64,000 nt of DNA from Maratus speciosus. Its lineage: Eukaryota; Arthropoda; Arachnida; Araneae; Salticidae. The stretch lies in NCBI GenBank assembly GCA_963932465.1, contig OZ010793.1:367812459-367876458 (forward strand), read 5' to 3'. The notes under the pieces were generated by a model. The model ran no database searches and was not told the origin of the DNA. It worked only from the letters and a program-made list of their open reading frames with translations. The translations under genes and the position numbers were made by a program. Positions 48,720 to 59,551 of this stretch are shown in pieces (position 1 is the stretch's first letter; the number at the start of each line of letters is the position of its first letter).

Positions 48720-49760
48720 ATGTCATGATTTCATGTCAGTTCAGGCAGGCATGTAACCCACCATCACAGATTTTGATGAATCTGCGTGTGTTTGTTCCTT
48801 TTATTAAGATATGATTCCCAGTATTTTTTTTTACTCCTTGGTCAAATAGTTTCTGAGGAAAAAATTGTCAAAATTTTGAAAAACTGCCGTCAGTTGGCAT
48901 TCTTGACTGCTCGATTTTCAAATGTAGCATGACATAAATATGATCATATTTCAATATCTATTCTACAAATCATCTTCAAATAATTTATGCATAATATATA
49001 GGGTACGCAGTTTATGAAAAAAAAATACTGTTACGCTTATAACATTTTAAGTGTGTCTAAAAAAATGTTTAATCTTTGAAGTCGTGATTTTTTTTATGAA
49101 AAATAATGCATTAACTAAAACAGCATTATCAACAAAAGGCGGTATTTTTATTAAATTTATTTTTTGTGGGGGATATACTTAAAGGTGTCCTTTACCTGAT
49201 TCTGAAGTAAAAATAGTGGGATTTTGGGTGTTTTTAGTAGTATTTCCTATTTAAAAATATTTTGAGGCGTATTTCAAATCAAATCAAGCAGAGTCATTCC
49301 ATGTCAGTTCGACTAAGACATTTAATACACTGTCACAAATTTCAATGAAACTGGGTATGTTTATAGCTCATTTTAAGACAGGATCAAGGAAATTAAAGGT
49401 GATTACAAGTAAAATATTATTTAAGATAAAAAAAATATCTAAATTTTGAAATTTTTTTAAAAATGTTTTTAATGACAGATCTATATTCAAAGACTGCATA
49501 AAAAAAAGTCATTTCAGCGTAAAATTACTAAATAAGTTTCAAATAATGTATATGTGACAAATAATTTAGGCAGATTATTATTTATTGTTGTTTATCATGT
49601 TTAAATGATAAGAGTGTGTTTAATCTTGTGAATTCTTAAAATCAAGAATTTTGTGAATAATAATGTGTTAATCAAAAATTTATTATTAACCGAAGGCAGG
49701 CTGTTATTACTTTTTTTAATTGTACGTAAAAATCTTTTCAATAGTTATAAAATAAAAATA
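48720..49760 (+). repeat. left arm of the large palindrome, ~570-bp tandem units
   Basis: CATGTCAGTTC recurs at 48732 and 49300, a spacing of 568. Each unit continues with TGTCAC/ATCACAGATTT, a TTAAGA block, and AAATTTTGA. The arm reappears in inverse orientation at 54835-55870 with good similarity (for example GCCGTCAGTTGGCATTC at 48887 versus its inverse near 55680). Confidence 0.8.
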
Positions 49761-50710
49761 GTGAAAATATGAGAAATTTTAACAAACTTTTCATAAAATG
49801 TGAATGTTTAATGATAAATATTGAAGCTTTTCATGCTAAGATGTACTATAATGACTACGATATCGTGTATTGCTACTCTTGCTTAAATATAATACATACA
49901 ATAATAAAATAACAAATGTTATTTACAGTAATAAAAATTAAATTAAATAGTACCAGTTCCTTTACCAACACTACATTGCTCAACAGCCGACTTAAAATCA
50001 ACAGCCTACTCTTATTGAAAAATACTTTCAACTGTTCAAATAATAAATAAACTGCATTTAAAAATCTTAATATCAACTTATTATCTTAAGACGATAATAA
50101 TAACTAAACAACATAATGAATTTATAAATCAGCTTTTAATTGAAAATTCATGAAATGGTCTCTTTAAATTTTGTTGTTCATCGAGTCAATCAAAACAAAT
50201 TATAAAAAAAAAAATAGTGAACCTAATATGCTGACTGCAATGACACTTCTAACAAAACTAATTAATTCATTACCATCTGAAATCAAACCCGAAAGATCAA
50301 AAAGAAAAAAAAATCATCTGTAGTGTGAATGTGACATACTCATTCGTTGTTGAGATAGGAATGTCTTTGTGACATTTTCACCTGTACTTCAATAAAATAT
50401 AAACATGTAAGCTTTTTTCAATCATCCAAATTAAGTAAAACAATTATAAAATTTTGTTGTCATTACACCAGATGTTAAATTTTTCGTTACATACTGTTAG
50501 ATAAGTTCTTTACTTTTAGACATTATTGACATAATATCATAAAATTTACTATATGTATTTTCTATAAGTGTATAAATAATATATATATGCTTTATTAAAC
50601 ATAAATGAATAATTTTTAAATAATTTGTTTGAGAACAGGGATATATATACACACATATATATGTTGAAAATCCATCTTTCAGCAATACTGTGATGAAATA
50701 AATCAAATTA
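49761..50710. other. gene-free interior of the large palindrome, left side
   Basis: Strongly AT-rich, with no paired ends apart from those listed. Frames are short and rich in Ile/Asn/Lys as expected by chance. Confidence 0.4.
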
Positions 50711-50885
50711 CCGTAATTTCCGGTGTATAGCCCGCGGATCAAACAATCGTGTTTCGAACCAGAAATTTTTTAAAATAAAATGTAACTTTTTAGATCACAG
50801 TAAACATTGGTCTTCAAATACTGAATAAAATTTCTGGGTCCAAACTGAATTGTTTGATCTGCAGGCTATACACCCGAAATTACGG
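50711..50885. mobile_element. TA-flanked palindromic MITE
   Basis: 175 bp. Ends CCGTAATTTCCGGTGTATAG and CTATACACCCGAAATTACGG, plus GATCAAACAAT/ATTGTTTGATC further in. TA at 50709-50710 and 50886-50887. Non-coding. Confidence 0.85.
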
Positions 50886-51911
50886 TACATATCATTAGAA
50901 ACTGAATAAGGTTACAAAAGTGCAACTCATTAAGTTTTAAATAATTTTTTAGATATAGTTATTTGAAAGATATAAATATAATGGATTATGCATTTTTTGC
51001 ATATATTTAAAGCACAATACGTCAAAATTTTCTTCAAAAGAGTGAAATTTGGTATTTTTTTCAATATTAGCAGCTCAATGCTAAATTTTCAATATTAACA
51101 GCCAAATATGAGTTTAAAGATTAGGACTGTCATTTTGAAAATTTCTATTGGGCGGTGAGGAGCTAGTGATTTTTCTCTTTTTTGGAAAGGGATAATTGCT
51201 CTTCGCCCTAGAAGTTTTACTAAAAAACAATATTGTTTATTTTTTTCCTTAAGAAACGAACATAAAAGATAATATGAAAAATAAAATAAATGTATAAATA
51301 AAAATATTTCCAGGGATGATACATTGGATAGATTTTACATCTGAAAATATTGATAATTTTAAATATGATTTAAATACTACTAAAACCAACCAAAATCCCA
51401 CTATTTTTCACTGTAAACTGAAATGTCTGAAATTCAGACACATAAGCGTCTGAAACGGAGTGTTCAATTTTCAGACATTTTAAAGTGTCTTAATTTTTAA
51501 GACGCTTGTATGCATCTGAATTTAAGACATTTCAAACGTCTGAATTGCATCCATCTTTGACCACCTTTCATTTCTATGCAAAAGCAGTCTTTTTCTTTTT
51601 TTTCTTTCTTTTTCTTTTTTCTTTTTTCTTTTTTTTAAATAAGCATTATACACTTTTTAAAAAATCTATTATAATATGGAAATTGTACCGCCAATCAAAA
51701 CACTAGTACAATTTACATCAATTTACGTATTTTAATGGGAATTTTCTTCCGTTGAAAAATTTAATTTTTTTTTTTGGAAATTTCTGTATTTAAAAAAAAA
51801 AAAAAAAAAATTAAGCTTTTACGGAAAGGGAAACTGAATATTTAACTGCCAAAGTCCATTACATTTTACAGGATTTATTAACTCACTTTACATCAGAATA
51901 TCAAACTTACC

Positions 51912-51980
51912 CTTGACAGGATTCGAACCCGGGACCTGCTGGCTTCCAAACTGTCGCTTTATCCACTCGGCCACGACTGC
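51912..51980 (-). repeat. tRNA-derived SINE head or tRNA pseudogene
   Basis: The minus strand has an intact A box (TGGCCGAGTGGA) and B box (GGTTCGAATCC), the internal RNA polymerase III promoter. The 5' GCAGTCG does not pair with the 3' TGTCAAG, and the anticodon stem is imperfect, so it is not a working tRNA. No target duplication was identified. Confidence 0.75.
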
Positions 51981-53363
51981 GTTAGCTGGAAACTCAAATA
52001 TTGTTACTTATTATGCTACACAATGAAACGGTAGTGGTAGATATTTTTCCGATCCAGTTAACGTTTTACACATTTCCCCCCCCCTAGAATTTTGAATATT
52101 TGTTTAATTTCATGCGTTAAAGACCAGCAAAAAGGTTTTTTCTTCTAGCGGAAAAAATTTTTTAGAACAAAAATATTATCGTTTTATACAGAGGAAACTT
52201 TATTTTTGAAATATTAAGGATGTATTTTAATCTAAACTATTTATTTTCTGATTCATTTTTAAATTCATTTTTGCTCTCAATCGCATCAAACTAAGAAATT
52301 TTCTTATTTAGAAACTACACAATGTGCCGTGCTTCTCGATTTTTTGATAAATGCACAAAATATCGTAAAAAATGTTGTCAAAGTTGTTGTTTTAAATCGA
52401 ATTTTCAGAGGCGGGAGATCAAGGAATAAAAAAAAAATGGTTATTCTGAGAAAACAATTGTTTAAAAATTAAATTGTAAATAATTGAGCTAAAAATGAAA
52501 TCACATGGCCTCTTATACATCTCTTCAAAAATAACCTCAGCAGGTTTCATGTTTTTACTTTTAAAAATGAGCCTGAAAATATCTCAGAAAATTTCAAGCT
52601 GATGAGGGTGGAAAAATATTTTTATTGTTTTAAAAGTGTATATATTATATATGCACTGTGAAAACATTTAATTCGGGACCTGTACCGTTCAGCGGTGAAA
52701 AAAAAAACAATCTTTCATTAAAAAAATGAATTTTTTATTGCCCAAAGACAGCGTATAAATTTAACGGAAAATTATTGAGGGCTCTGTTTTCTTTCTTTCT
52801 TTTTTTCTTCTGTTGATTGAATATAGGGCAAAATTTTTGAAATTGGACTGATTAATTCCTTCCTGTGCTGCATATTCTGAACCAAATTTCTCAGTTTTAA
52901 ATATTGTGTATAATTTTTCTGCCAAAATATTGACATTTAGTTATAAAAATCCTTGTTTTACGCATATAATATACATCAGTAGAAATCCAGAGTAAAATTT
53001 TTTGATTTTCAGAGTAATTTTTCTGACAATGAAATGCGATTACTTCTGAACTCAATCTTTAGCTAAAAGGTTAGTGTATAAAATTTCAGAGCTATTGTAA
53101 GTAATTCCAAAAAATTAAATAAGTACTTTGAGTTTTTTAATTATATAAATAATTAAACAAATACTTAAATATAATAATAAAAGAAATAGATAATTAAATA
53201 AATTCTTTAAAAGTAGATGGCGCCACATTCATATCTTAAGAGTATACTAGTATGATTATTTTCAAATCCAAAGAGATTCTTATGAAGCATGTATGACAAT
53301 TTTTGATGAATAAATTACATATCGAATTATAAGCGATTAACAAAAATTTGAAGTTTGAATACA

Positions 53364-53483
53364 AATAAATAAATTATGTCTAATATCATGTCTGTATGGG
53401 TTCATGTCTGTATGATTAGACATAATAAATAAATTATGTCTAATATCATGTCTGTATGGGTTCGTCTTTGAAAGATTATATTT
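53364..53483. repeat. 60-bp exact tandem duplication
   Basis: AATAAATAAATTATGTCTAA continuing to TCTGTATGGGTTC occurs at 53364 and again exactly 60 bases later. The linker CATGTCTGTATGATTAGACATA is partly palindromic with the unit. Confidence 0.9.
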
Positions 53484-53541
53484 TACTTTTAAACGGAACC
53501 TTCTAAATACAGAAATATGCAAAAAATGGAAATTTTATTGG

Positions 53542-53597
53542 AATTTACGAAAAGAAAAAATTACATTTTTTAATGTAATTTTTTCTTTTCGTAAATT
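53542..53597. repeat. perfect 26-bp-arm hairpin, 4-base loop
   Basis: AATTTACGAAAAGAAAAAAT and the next bases to CATT are followed by a TTTT loop and the exact reverse complement. It lies inside the 3.0-kb foldback. Confidence 0.92.
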
Positions 53598-54293
53598 TGC
53601 GTCTCGACTGGCAGTACAATTTCTATATTTTAAACGGATATCTTTTCACAGTGTTAGAAGGTCGAAACTAAGGGGGGGGGGGGGGACAGAGGGAGCATGT
53701 TGCCCCGGGCAAAGGTATTGTCTGTCGATTTTTCGCACATTTATGTAGCACAGTATTGTTAAAATCATCGGTCTGGGGTATGCCAAAGCATAGAAGAATC
53801 TAAAGATGATATGGTATGGCATAAGAATCCTGTATAAAGCGGAATTTTTTTCGATTCCGTTTTCAAGATTTTAATGAATAAATATTTGACAAAGCAGATT
53901 ACGTAGTTCAGTATTACATATTTTATGATTACATATTCTAAATTTTAAAATAAGTAGGCTATTAGAAAATTAGTAAAATTCTCTTTGTAAGTATACTTTG
54001 CGGAGGAGAGGGGGGGGGGGATGCTAAATCCATGTTTGTCCCGGGTGCAAAAAAGGCTAGTTTCAGTCCTGACAGTGTAAAGCTTACAAAAAAAAGTGAA
54101 AAAACGGCTGCCTATGCCTATTGCCGAACATGCAGGTTGATCAAAGATGGATGCGATTCAGACGTTTGAAATGTCTTAAATTCAGACACATACACGTGTC
54201 TTAAAAAATTTAGACACTTTAAAATGTCTGAAAATTGAACACTCCATTTTAAGTCACTTATGTGTCTAAATTTCAGACATTTCGTTTACAGTA

Positions 54294-54430
54294 TTTATAC
54301 TATGATCATGGTTAGACACTTAAGTGTCTTAATTTCAGACGCCTGTGATGTCTGAAATTTCATATTCAGACACTTAAGTGTCTGAATTACTTTTTCAGTC
54401 ACATATGTGTTTGAATTTAAGACGCCTTTA
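54294..54430. repeat. array of short palindromes CAGACACTTAAGTGTCTG
   Basis: GACACTTAAGTGTC occurs twice exactly, with weaker forms (GTCACATATGTGT, GACACATACACGTGTC) nearby and again at 51425-51545. Units are spaced irregularly at roughly 40-60 bases. Confidence 0.8.
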
Positions 54431-54439
54431 TTTGCAGTG

Positions 54440-55870
54440 TTATTTCAGATCCAGTTATAATGTAGTATTATGTACAATTTAAAATTGAAAAATTAGTCAT
54501 AGAAACTCCGCCTCTGACTGATAAAGCTTTTTTAATAATTTCATTATTTTTTGTAAAATATTTTTGATTTCAAAGATTATACAATTTTTTAGACACATTT
54601 AAATATTTTTTTAACATTACAGCAATATTTTTTTCATAATCTACATACTTTATTTACCTTGCTTAAATTATTCGAAGAAGATTTCTTTATTAGTTATTGA
54701 AATATGATTTTATATATAAAATGAGGCCTTTGAAAATTGAACAATCATTAATGGCAACTCGTGGCATTTTTCCAAAACTTTGATAATTTTTTCTCATATT
54801 TTCAATATTTTTATTTTATAACCATTTAAAAGACATTTTTACGTACAATTAAAAAAAGCAATAACACCCTGCCTTCGGTTAATAATAAATTTTTGATTAA
54901 CACATTATTTTTGAGAAAATTCTTGATTTTAAAAATTCACAAGATAAAAGACACTCTTAGTGTTTACACATGATAAAAAACAAGAAATAATAATCTGCCT
55001 ACATTATTAGTCACATATACATTATTTGAAACCTATTTAGTGATTTTATATTGAAATGACTTTTTTTTTTTTTTTTTTTTTTAAATGCAGTCTTTGAATA
55101 TCGAACCGTCGTTAAAAAAATTTAAAACAATTTTTCAAAATTTTGATATTTTTTATCTTAAAAAATATTTTACTTGGGATCAAGAAAATTAAAGGTGATT
55201 ACGTCTTAAAATAAGCTATAAACAAACCCAATTTCATTGAAATTTGTGACAGTGATTAAATGGCTTAGGGGAACTGACATGGAATGACTCTGCTTGATTT
55301 GCTTTGAAATGCACCTCAAAATATTTTTAAATAGAAATACTACTAAAAACACCCAAAATCCCACTATTTTTATTTCAGAATCAGGTAAAGGACACCTTTA
55401 AGTATATCTCCCACAAAAAATAAATTTAATAAAAATACCGCCTTTTGTTGATAATGCTTTTTTGTTAATGCATTATTTTTCATAAAAAATTCACGACTTC
55501 AAAGTTTAAATATTTTTTTAGACACACTTAAAATGTTATAAGCGTAACAATATATTTTTTTCATAAGCTGCGTACCCTAAATATTATGCATAAATTATTT
55601 GAAGATGATTTGTTGAGTAGATATTGAAACATGATTATATATATGACATGCTACATTTGAAAACCGAGCTGTCAAGAATGCCAACTGACGGCAGTTTTTC
55701 AAAATTTTGACAATTTTTTTCTCAGAAACTATTTCACCAAGGAGCAAAAAAAATTACTGGTGATCATATCTTAATAGTAAGAACAAACACACGCAGTTTC
55801 ATTAAAATCTGTGATGGTGGGTTACATATTGATATTTTACTGCCTGATTTGATGTGGAATGCCCCGAATC
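54440..55870 (-). repeat. right arm of the large palindrome, about three diverged units
   Basis: Three related units in head-to-tail order, about 54440-54835, 54836-55370 and 55371-55870. Shared blocks include the AAATCCCACTATTTTTATTT edge, TTAATGCATTATTTTTC and TTTTTTAGACACA. They are inverted relative to 48720-49760. Confidence 0.75.
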
Positions 55871-56548
55871 TTTCTTTATTTGAATATTGAAAAGTCTAAG
55901 GGTCTAAGTAATCATTAATGATGCTATGGTATATTTTCTGTCTTGAGAAGACATAGTATTATAAAATATACAATCTTAATTGTATGTCTAGAAAAATCGG
56001 AATTTTTTATAGGAATTGAGTCGTGCCAGACAGAGTCTGATTTTATTGATTTTTGTACGGGCCGGACATGATTTCACGGACTTTTGTACGGAACGGGCGA
56101 GGCCATGAACTGTGAAAATATATACGGGGCGGGCCCATCAAAGATAACCTTCGTTCTGGCCTGGCCGGCACGATCCAGGAAATTCCGTCCCGTGCAGACC
56201 TCTAAGTAAAACATCGTATTATTACAGAGTCTAGATTAGCAATCGTGGTGCAGTTTTAGAAAATATCCTGCAGATGTTGTTGCGATCGATTCTTTGGATT
56301 TCAGCATCTTTGGACATTTAAGGGAAAACAAGACTGGGTGCAAACCTATAGGAAATATGTGAGCATTAAGTCTCTTTTCCTCAGAATCTACCCGACTGAT
56401 TTTGATGAAATTTGTAATCCATGTTCACTAGATTATGCTCAAGACTTATGGCAGACATTTTTTTTCTGCGTCTAAAACTTTTTATTTTAGAGCAATGCCA
56501 ATATTTCAGAAATTTTCTATTTCCAGAAATGTTTTTTTCTGAAACTAA

Positions 56549-57547
56549 CAAGGTAACCACTTTTGGTGTTGCTCACACCTAGCATTGAGACCTGGTGCAT
56601 TTTAAAGCCCTATATTATGAAGTTGGAGAATCAATAAAAATTTTCTGTTCAAATAATATTTCTTGATTATACAGCAGCATAACTTTCTGTAAATGCAATT
56701 TTCGAGACATCGGACTATTAACATTGAATTTTTTTAAAGAAAAGCATTTAAAAATAAAAAATAGTTAATATATATAGATAATATAAGTATAAAATATTGA
56801 GAAAAGTTTGAAAATTCCTTCAAAAACCCACGAATTTGATTTTGAAAAATTGCAACTTTATATTCATGTTTTTGGTGGGCAAACAGCGTTTATTTTCAAA
56901 AGTAGAACTTTCCGGCAACCCTAGCCAAATGTCATAGCTGAATTTCTAATAGCTAGAAATTTCAATGTCCTACCTATTTCGCCACAGTAATTTTTCTAAA
57001 TTGTGTAAAAATATTAATTTACTTTATGATTACTTTTACCGAAGGACCATTTAATACAGCAACATTTCATTTTAAACATTCGAAACTTTATTTCATTCGA
57101 TTTTAAAAGAAAATAGTTTGCTTATTTTGTATTTCACTAAAAAATAGTTTTCAATAATCTTCGAAACTCTTATAGAATTATATTTATTACTTATATATTT
57201 ATCGTCTGCATAGAAAAAAAAATAAAAACCTAATATTTGTTTCTTATGCTATCAATTATATAAAAAAATATTGCAATCTGATATAATTCTAGTAATATGT
57301 TCTGTTCATTTTCTCTTTGGATAAAGCGGGCGGAAAAATTGTAGCGCCATATTTGGCGACTTAACTCACTTTTGGCTTGAAATAAACACATAAATGTGTA
57401 ATAATAAAAAATTAAAAGTATAAAAAAGTATATAAAATATTATTTTAACAGAGAAATTTTTTCGGTTCTCTAACTTTTATGTGTAGCGCTACAAAACGCA
57501 CCAAGTCTCGATGCTAGGTGCGAGCAACACCAAAAGTGGTTCCCTTG
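56549..57547. mobile_element. TIR element with TAA duplication, PIF/Harbinger-like
   Basis: 999 bp. Left end CAAGGTAACCACTTTTGGTG; right end CACCAAAAGTGGTTCCCTTG. The inverted match continues through GTTGCTC and, less exactly, TAGCATTGAGACCTGGTGC. Both sides carry TAA (56546-56548 and 57548-57550); a 3-bp TWA duplication is typical of PIF/Harbinger. No transposase frame. Confidence 0.7.
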
Positions 57548-57606
57548 TAAGTAATTTTTTTAACTGTCTGCTACATATGATCATATAATTATACTCTACC
57601 ACAAAA

Positions 57607-57637
<31 letters not shown>

Positions 57638-57776
57638 TCGAAATCGCTCAAGTATTTTAGGAGATAATGGGATTTTTACCTGAAAAGTTCGATTTTTCAG
57701 GAGAGCCAAAAAACTTAGACACTTCTAATTTGTGTGAAGTTCTTGCACAATTTTATCAAACAAATGATTTAAAGCA

Positions 57777-58372
57777 CAGTAGAACCTCGAAACTCTTTTA
57801 ACCAAAATCCATTTTTAAAGCCTTTTTTTTTTAACTATCACATTTTTTGCGTGCAAAATCCATTTTCATAGCTTTTTTTTTTTTTTTTTACTATTGTTTG
57901 CTTGTATGCAAGCGGTCCTTTCCGAACTACGAGTTCACATAAATATTTTCGATCCCCCTTTCTTAGACTGGCTTTGAATTTAACTTGACATCCCGTAAGC
58001 TGCGGAGTGGAACGAACAAAACGAACAAATTAGCAATTCTGAAGCTTTTGAATGTTTTGCAAAATGTTTGGAATAGCTGAAGCAGCAGAAAGACTGTGAT
58101 TCTGGTGCACTAATAAAATTAAAAAATTTCGTGATAGAGCTTCAAAGCATAGGGAATTCGAAACTGCGACAAACAAAACATTGTTTCAAATCCTTGTTAA
58201 ATATGTAAAAAGTACTTAATTTCAAAATTTATTAAGCACTTGTTACCATAATAAGAAATAGCGCATATCTTTCTCCTTAATCTTAAAATTGAAGCATTCT
58301 CGATTATCCGAAAATTTCGATTTTCCGAAAGACGGTCGGTCCTAATTACTTCGGATAATCGAGGTTCTACTG
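57777..58372. mobile_element. Tigger/pogo-like MITE
   Basis: Starts CAGTAGAACCTCGA and ends CGGATAATCGAGGTTCTACT plus G, the well-known terminus of pogo/Tigger elements. TA follows on the right (58373-58374); the left neighbour reads CA, so that side has decayed. About 596 bp, no intact frame. Confidence 0.8.
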
Positions 58373-58649
58373 TATATATAAACACTTGGATGTAATGACC
58401 CTTATCGGTTCTATGTCATTTCCCTCGTAACTTCGGGACCAGCATCTCTTACATGAATTTTATTCGGTTAGCACCACTTTTTTTTTTAAGAAACACTTTT
58501 ATTTGTACTTTGACAACATGTGCATATTAGAAAATTTATTTTAAAAATAGTATAATAGTGCAAATAGAATATAAAATAAAATCAAGTATAAAATGTTAGC
58601 GTATAATTAATGGGAGTGGGTGTGGCTTCCCAGTCTTGTCTTCCCTTCA

Positions 58650-59549
58650 ATTTTTACAATTATTTCTAATAGTCAGAAAAAAAAAAAACTCGGCACACTA
58701 ATGGATTCAGGAAGGTTCAAAGAATTTTTTAAGAAATAAAAAAAAATCATTTTTGTAAAAAAAAAAATTCACCTCATGTCTCGTCTCCTTTTAAGGGATT
58801 CAATATTTTTGTCCTTTTTTAAGTATTTTTGAGGAAGCCTATTTCCGCACTATTTATTCTAGACGCTATACCTAAAGTATGAATTTCAGAAAAGGGTTTT
58901 TTTCTGTCATCTATGATGTCATTTTTCTTGCGCAAAAGCACTGGATGAGTATAAGTATTCTTTTAGCTTCAGATCTCAAGTGGTTAAATGATAGATTGTG
59001 AATAAGAAGTTATGCACAGTACGTTTTTTCTAAAGAGAAGAAAAAAAGAAAAGAAAAGGAATGTTTAGGAATTCCGTCAATATCACTTAAAAAAAAAAAA
59101 AAATTAAAAAAAAAGAATCAGCATTTTAGTGATCTGTTATTGAGCAATTTCAAGCCAGTGACATTTTGCTAAATGTGTGCAGGCACCTAAACAACCCATA
59201 CTCAACCTTTTTTTTTTCTCGCGAGCCACAAGCATATGTTTGAAACGCCAACGCCACTTATAAAAAGCATAAAAAAAGAATAATTAAAATTGTAAGATAA
59301 CATAAGTAGTATAGAAAAGAAATACAACAAAGTTAATATTACAAATAGATTTGAACGTTTGTTTCGGAAGGAATGTTACCATAAAATTTTAAGACCACTA
59401 TTTCCAAACAATAAACTTTGTGATAGATATCTATTGCCAATGTTGTAGAAATATGCCACGAAGTTTTTTGTTTGGAAAGAGTAGTGAAAAAATATTTTGG
59501 TGCCAATTTTTCCGTGACAAACGTTCAACCATAAAACGCAATAAAGCTA
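58650..59549. other. gene-free
   Basis: Poly-A runs at 58677-58688, 58739-58770 and 59089-59113; no gene or paired repeat. Confidence 0.45.
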
Positions 59550-59551
59550 TA

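Larger units (their letters stand above)
51409..54439. mobile_element. 3.0-kb inner foldback with GACAC/GTGTC motif arrays
   Basis: Ends CACTGTAAACTGAAATGTC and a right terminus TTTGCAGTG. Inverted blocks at 51413-51565 and 54140-54292 match closely (GGATGCAATTCAGACGTTT type). It interrupts a paralogous unit: left flank AAATCCCACTATTTTT and right flank TTATTTCAG correspond to the uninterrupted CTATTTTTATTTCAG at about 55363. The interior holds a tRNA-like head, poly-T/A/G runs, a 60-bp tandem duplication and a perfect hairpin. Confidence 0.65.
47679..56204. mobile_element. 8.5-kb hAT-like element forming a giant imperfect palindrome
   Basis: Ends TAGAGGTCTGCAC and GTGCAGACCTCTA are exact inverted repeats, followed inward by GC-rich CGGGCC-type subterminal sequence on both sides. 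Flanking 8-mers ATGTAAAC and AGTAAAAC agree only in part, so the duplication is decayed. The arms, about 48720-49760 and 54835-55870, are extensively complementary and contain ~570-bp repeats. No transposase frame of useful length was seen; a hAT enzyme from elsewhere would be needed. Family assignment is an inference from termini. Confidence 0.6.
47604..56317. mobile_element. small TTAA-type element split by an 8.5-kb hAT-like insertion
   Basis: Outermost inverted repeats of the large complex: ACGTGCAACAATGCTGAAAT on the left and ATTTCAGCATCTTTGGACAT on the right, continuing inward through GATCGCAGCGACATCTGC and its partner. TTAA lies at 47600-47603 and 56318-56321. Without the hAT-like guest only about 190 bp remain (75 left, 113 right). 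Confidence 0.7.
56322..58645. mobile_element. TTAA-type element with nested PIF-like and Tigger-like MITEs
   Basis: Left end GGGAAAACAAGACTGGG next to TTAA (56318-56321); right end CCCAGTCTTGTCTTCCC next to TTCA (58646-58649), a one-base decay of TTAA. Two later insertions at 56549-57547 and 57777-58372 account for most of the span; about 0.7 kb is its own sequence. Confidence 0.75.

Noticed and set aside
51912..51980. Functional tRNA gene
   Set aside because: A and B boxes are intact but the acceptor stem does not pair and the anticodon stem is poor.
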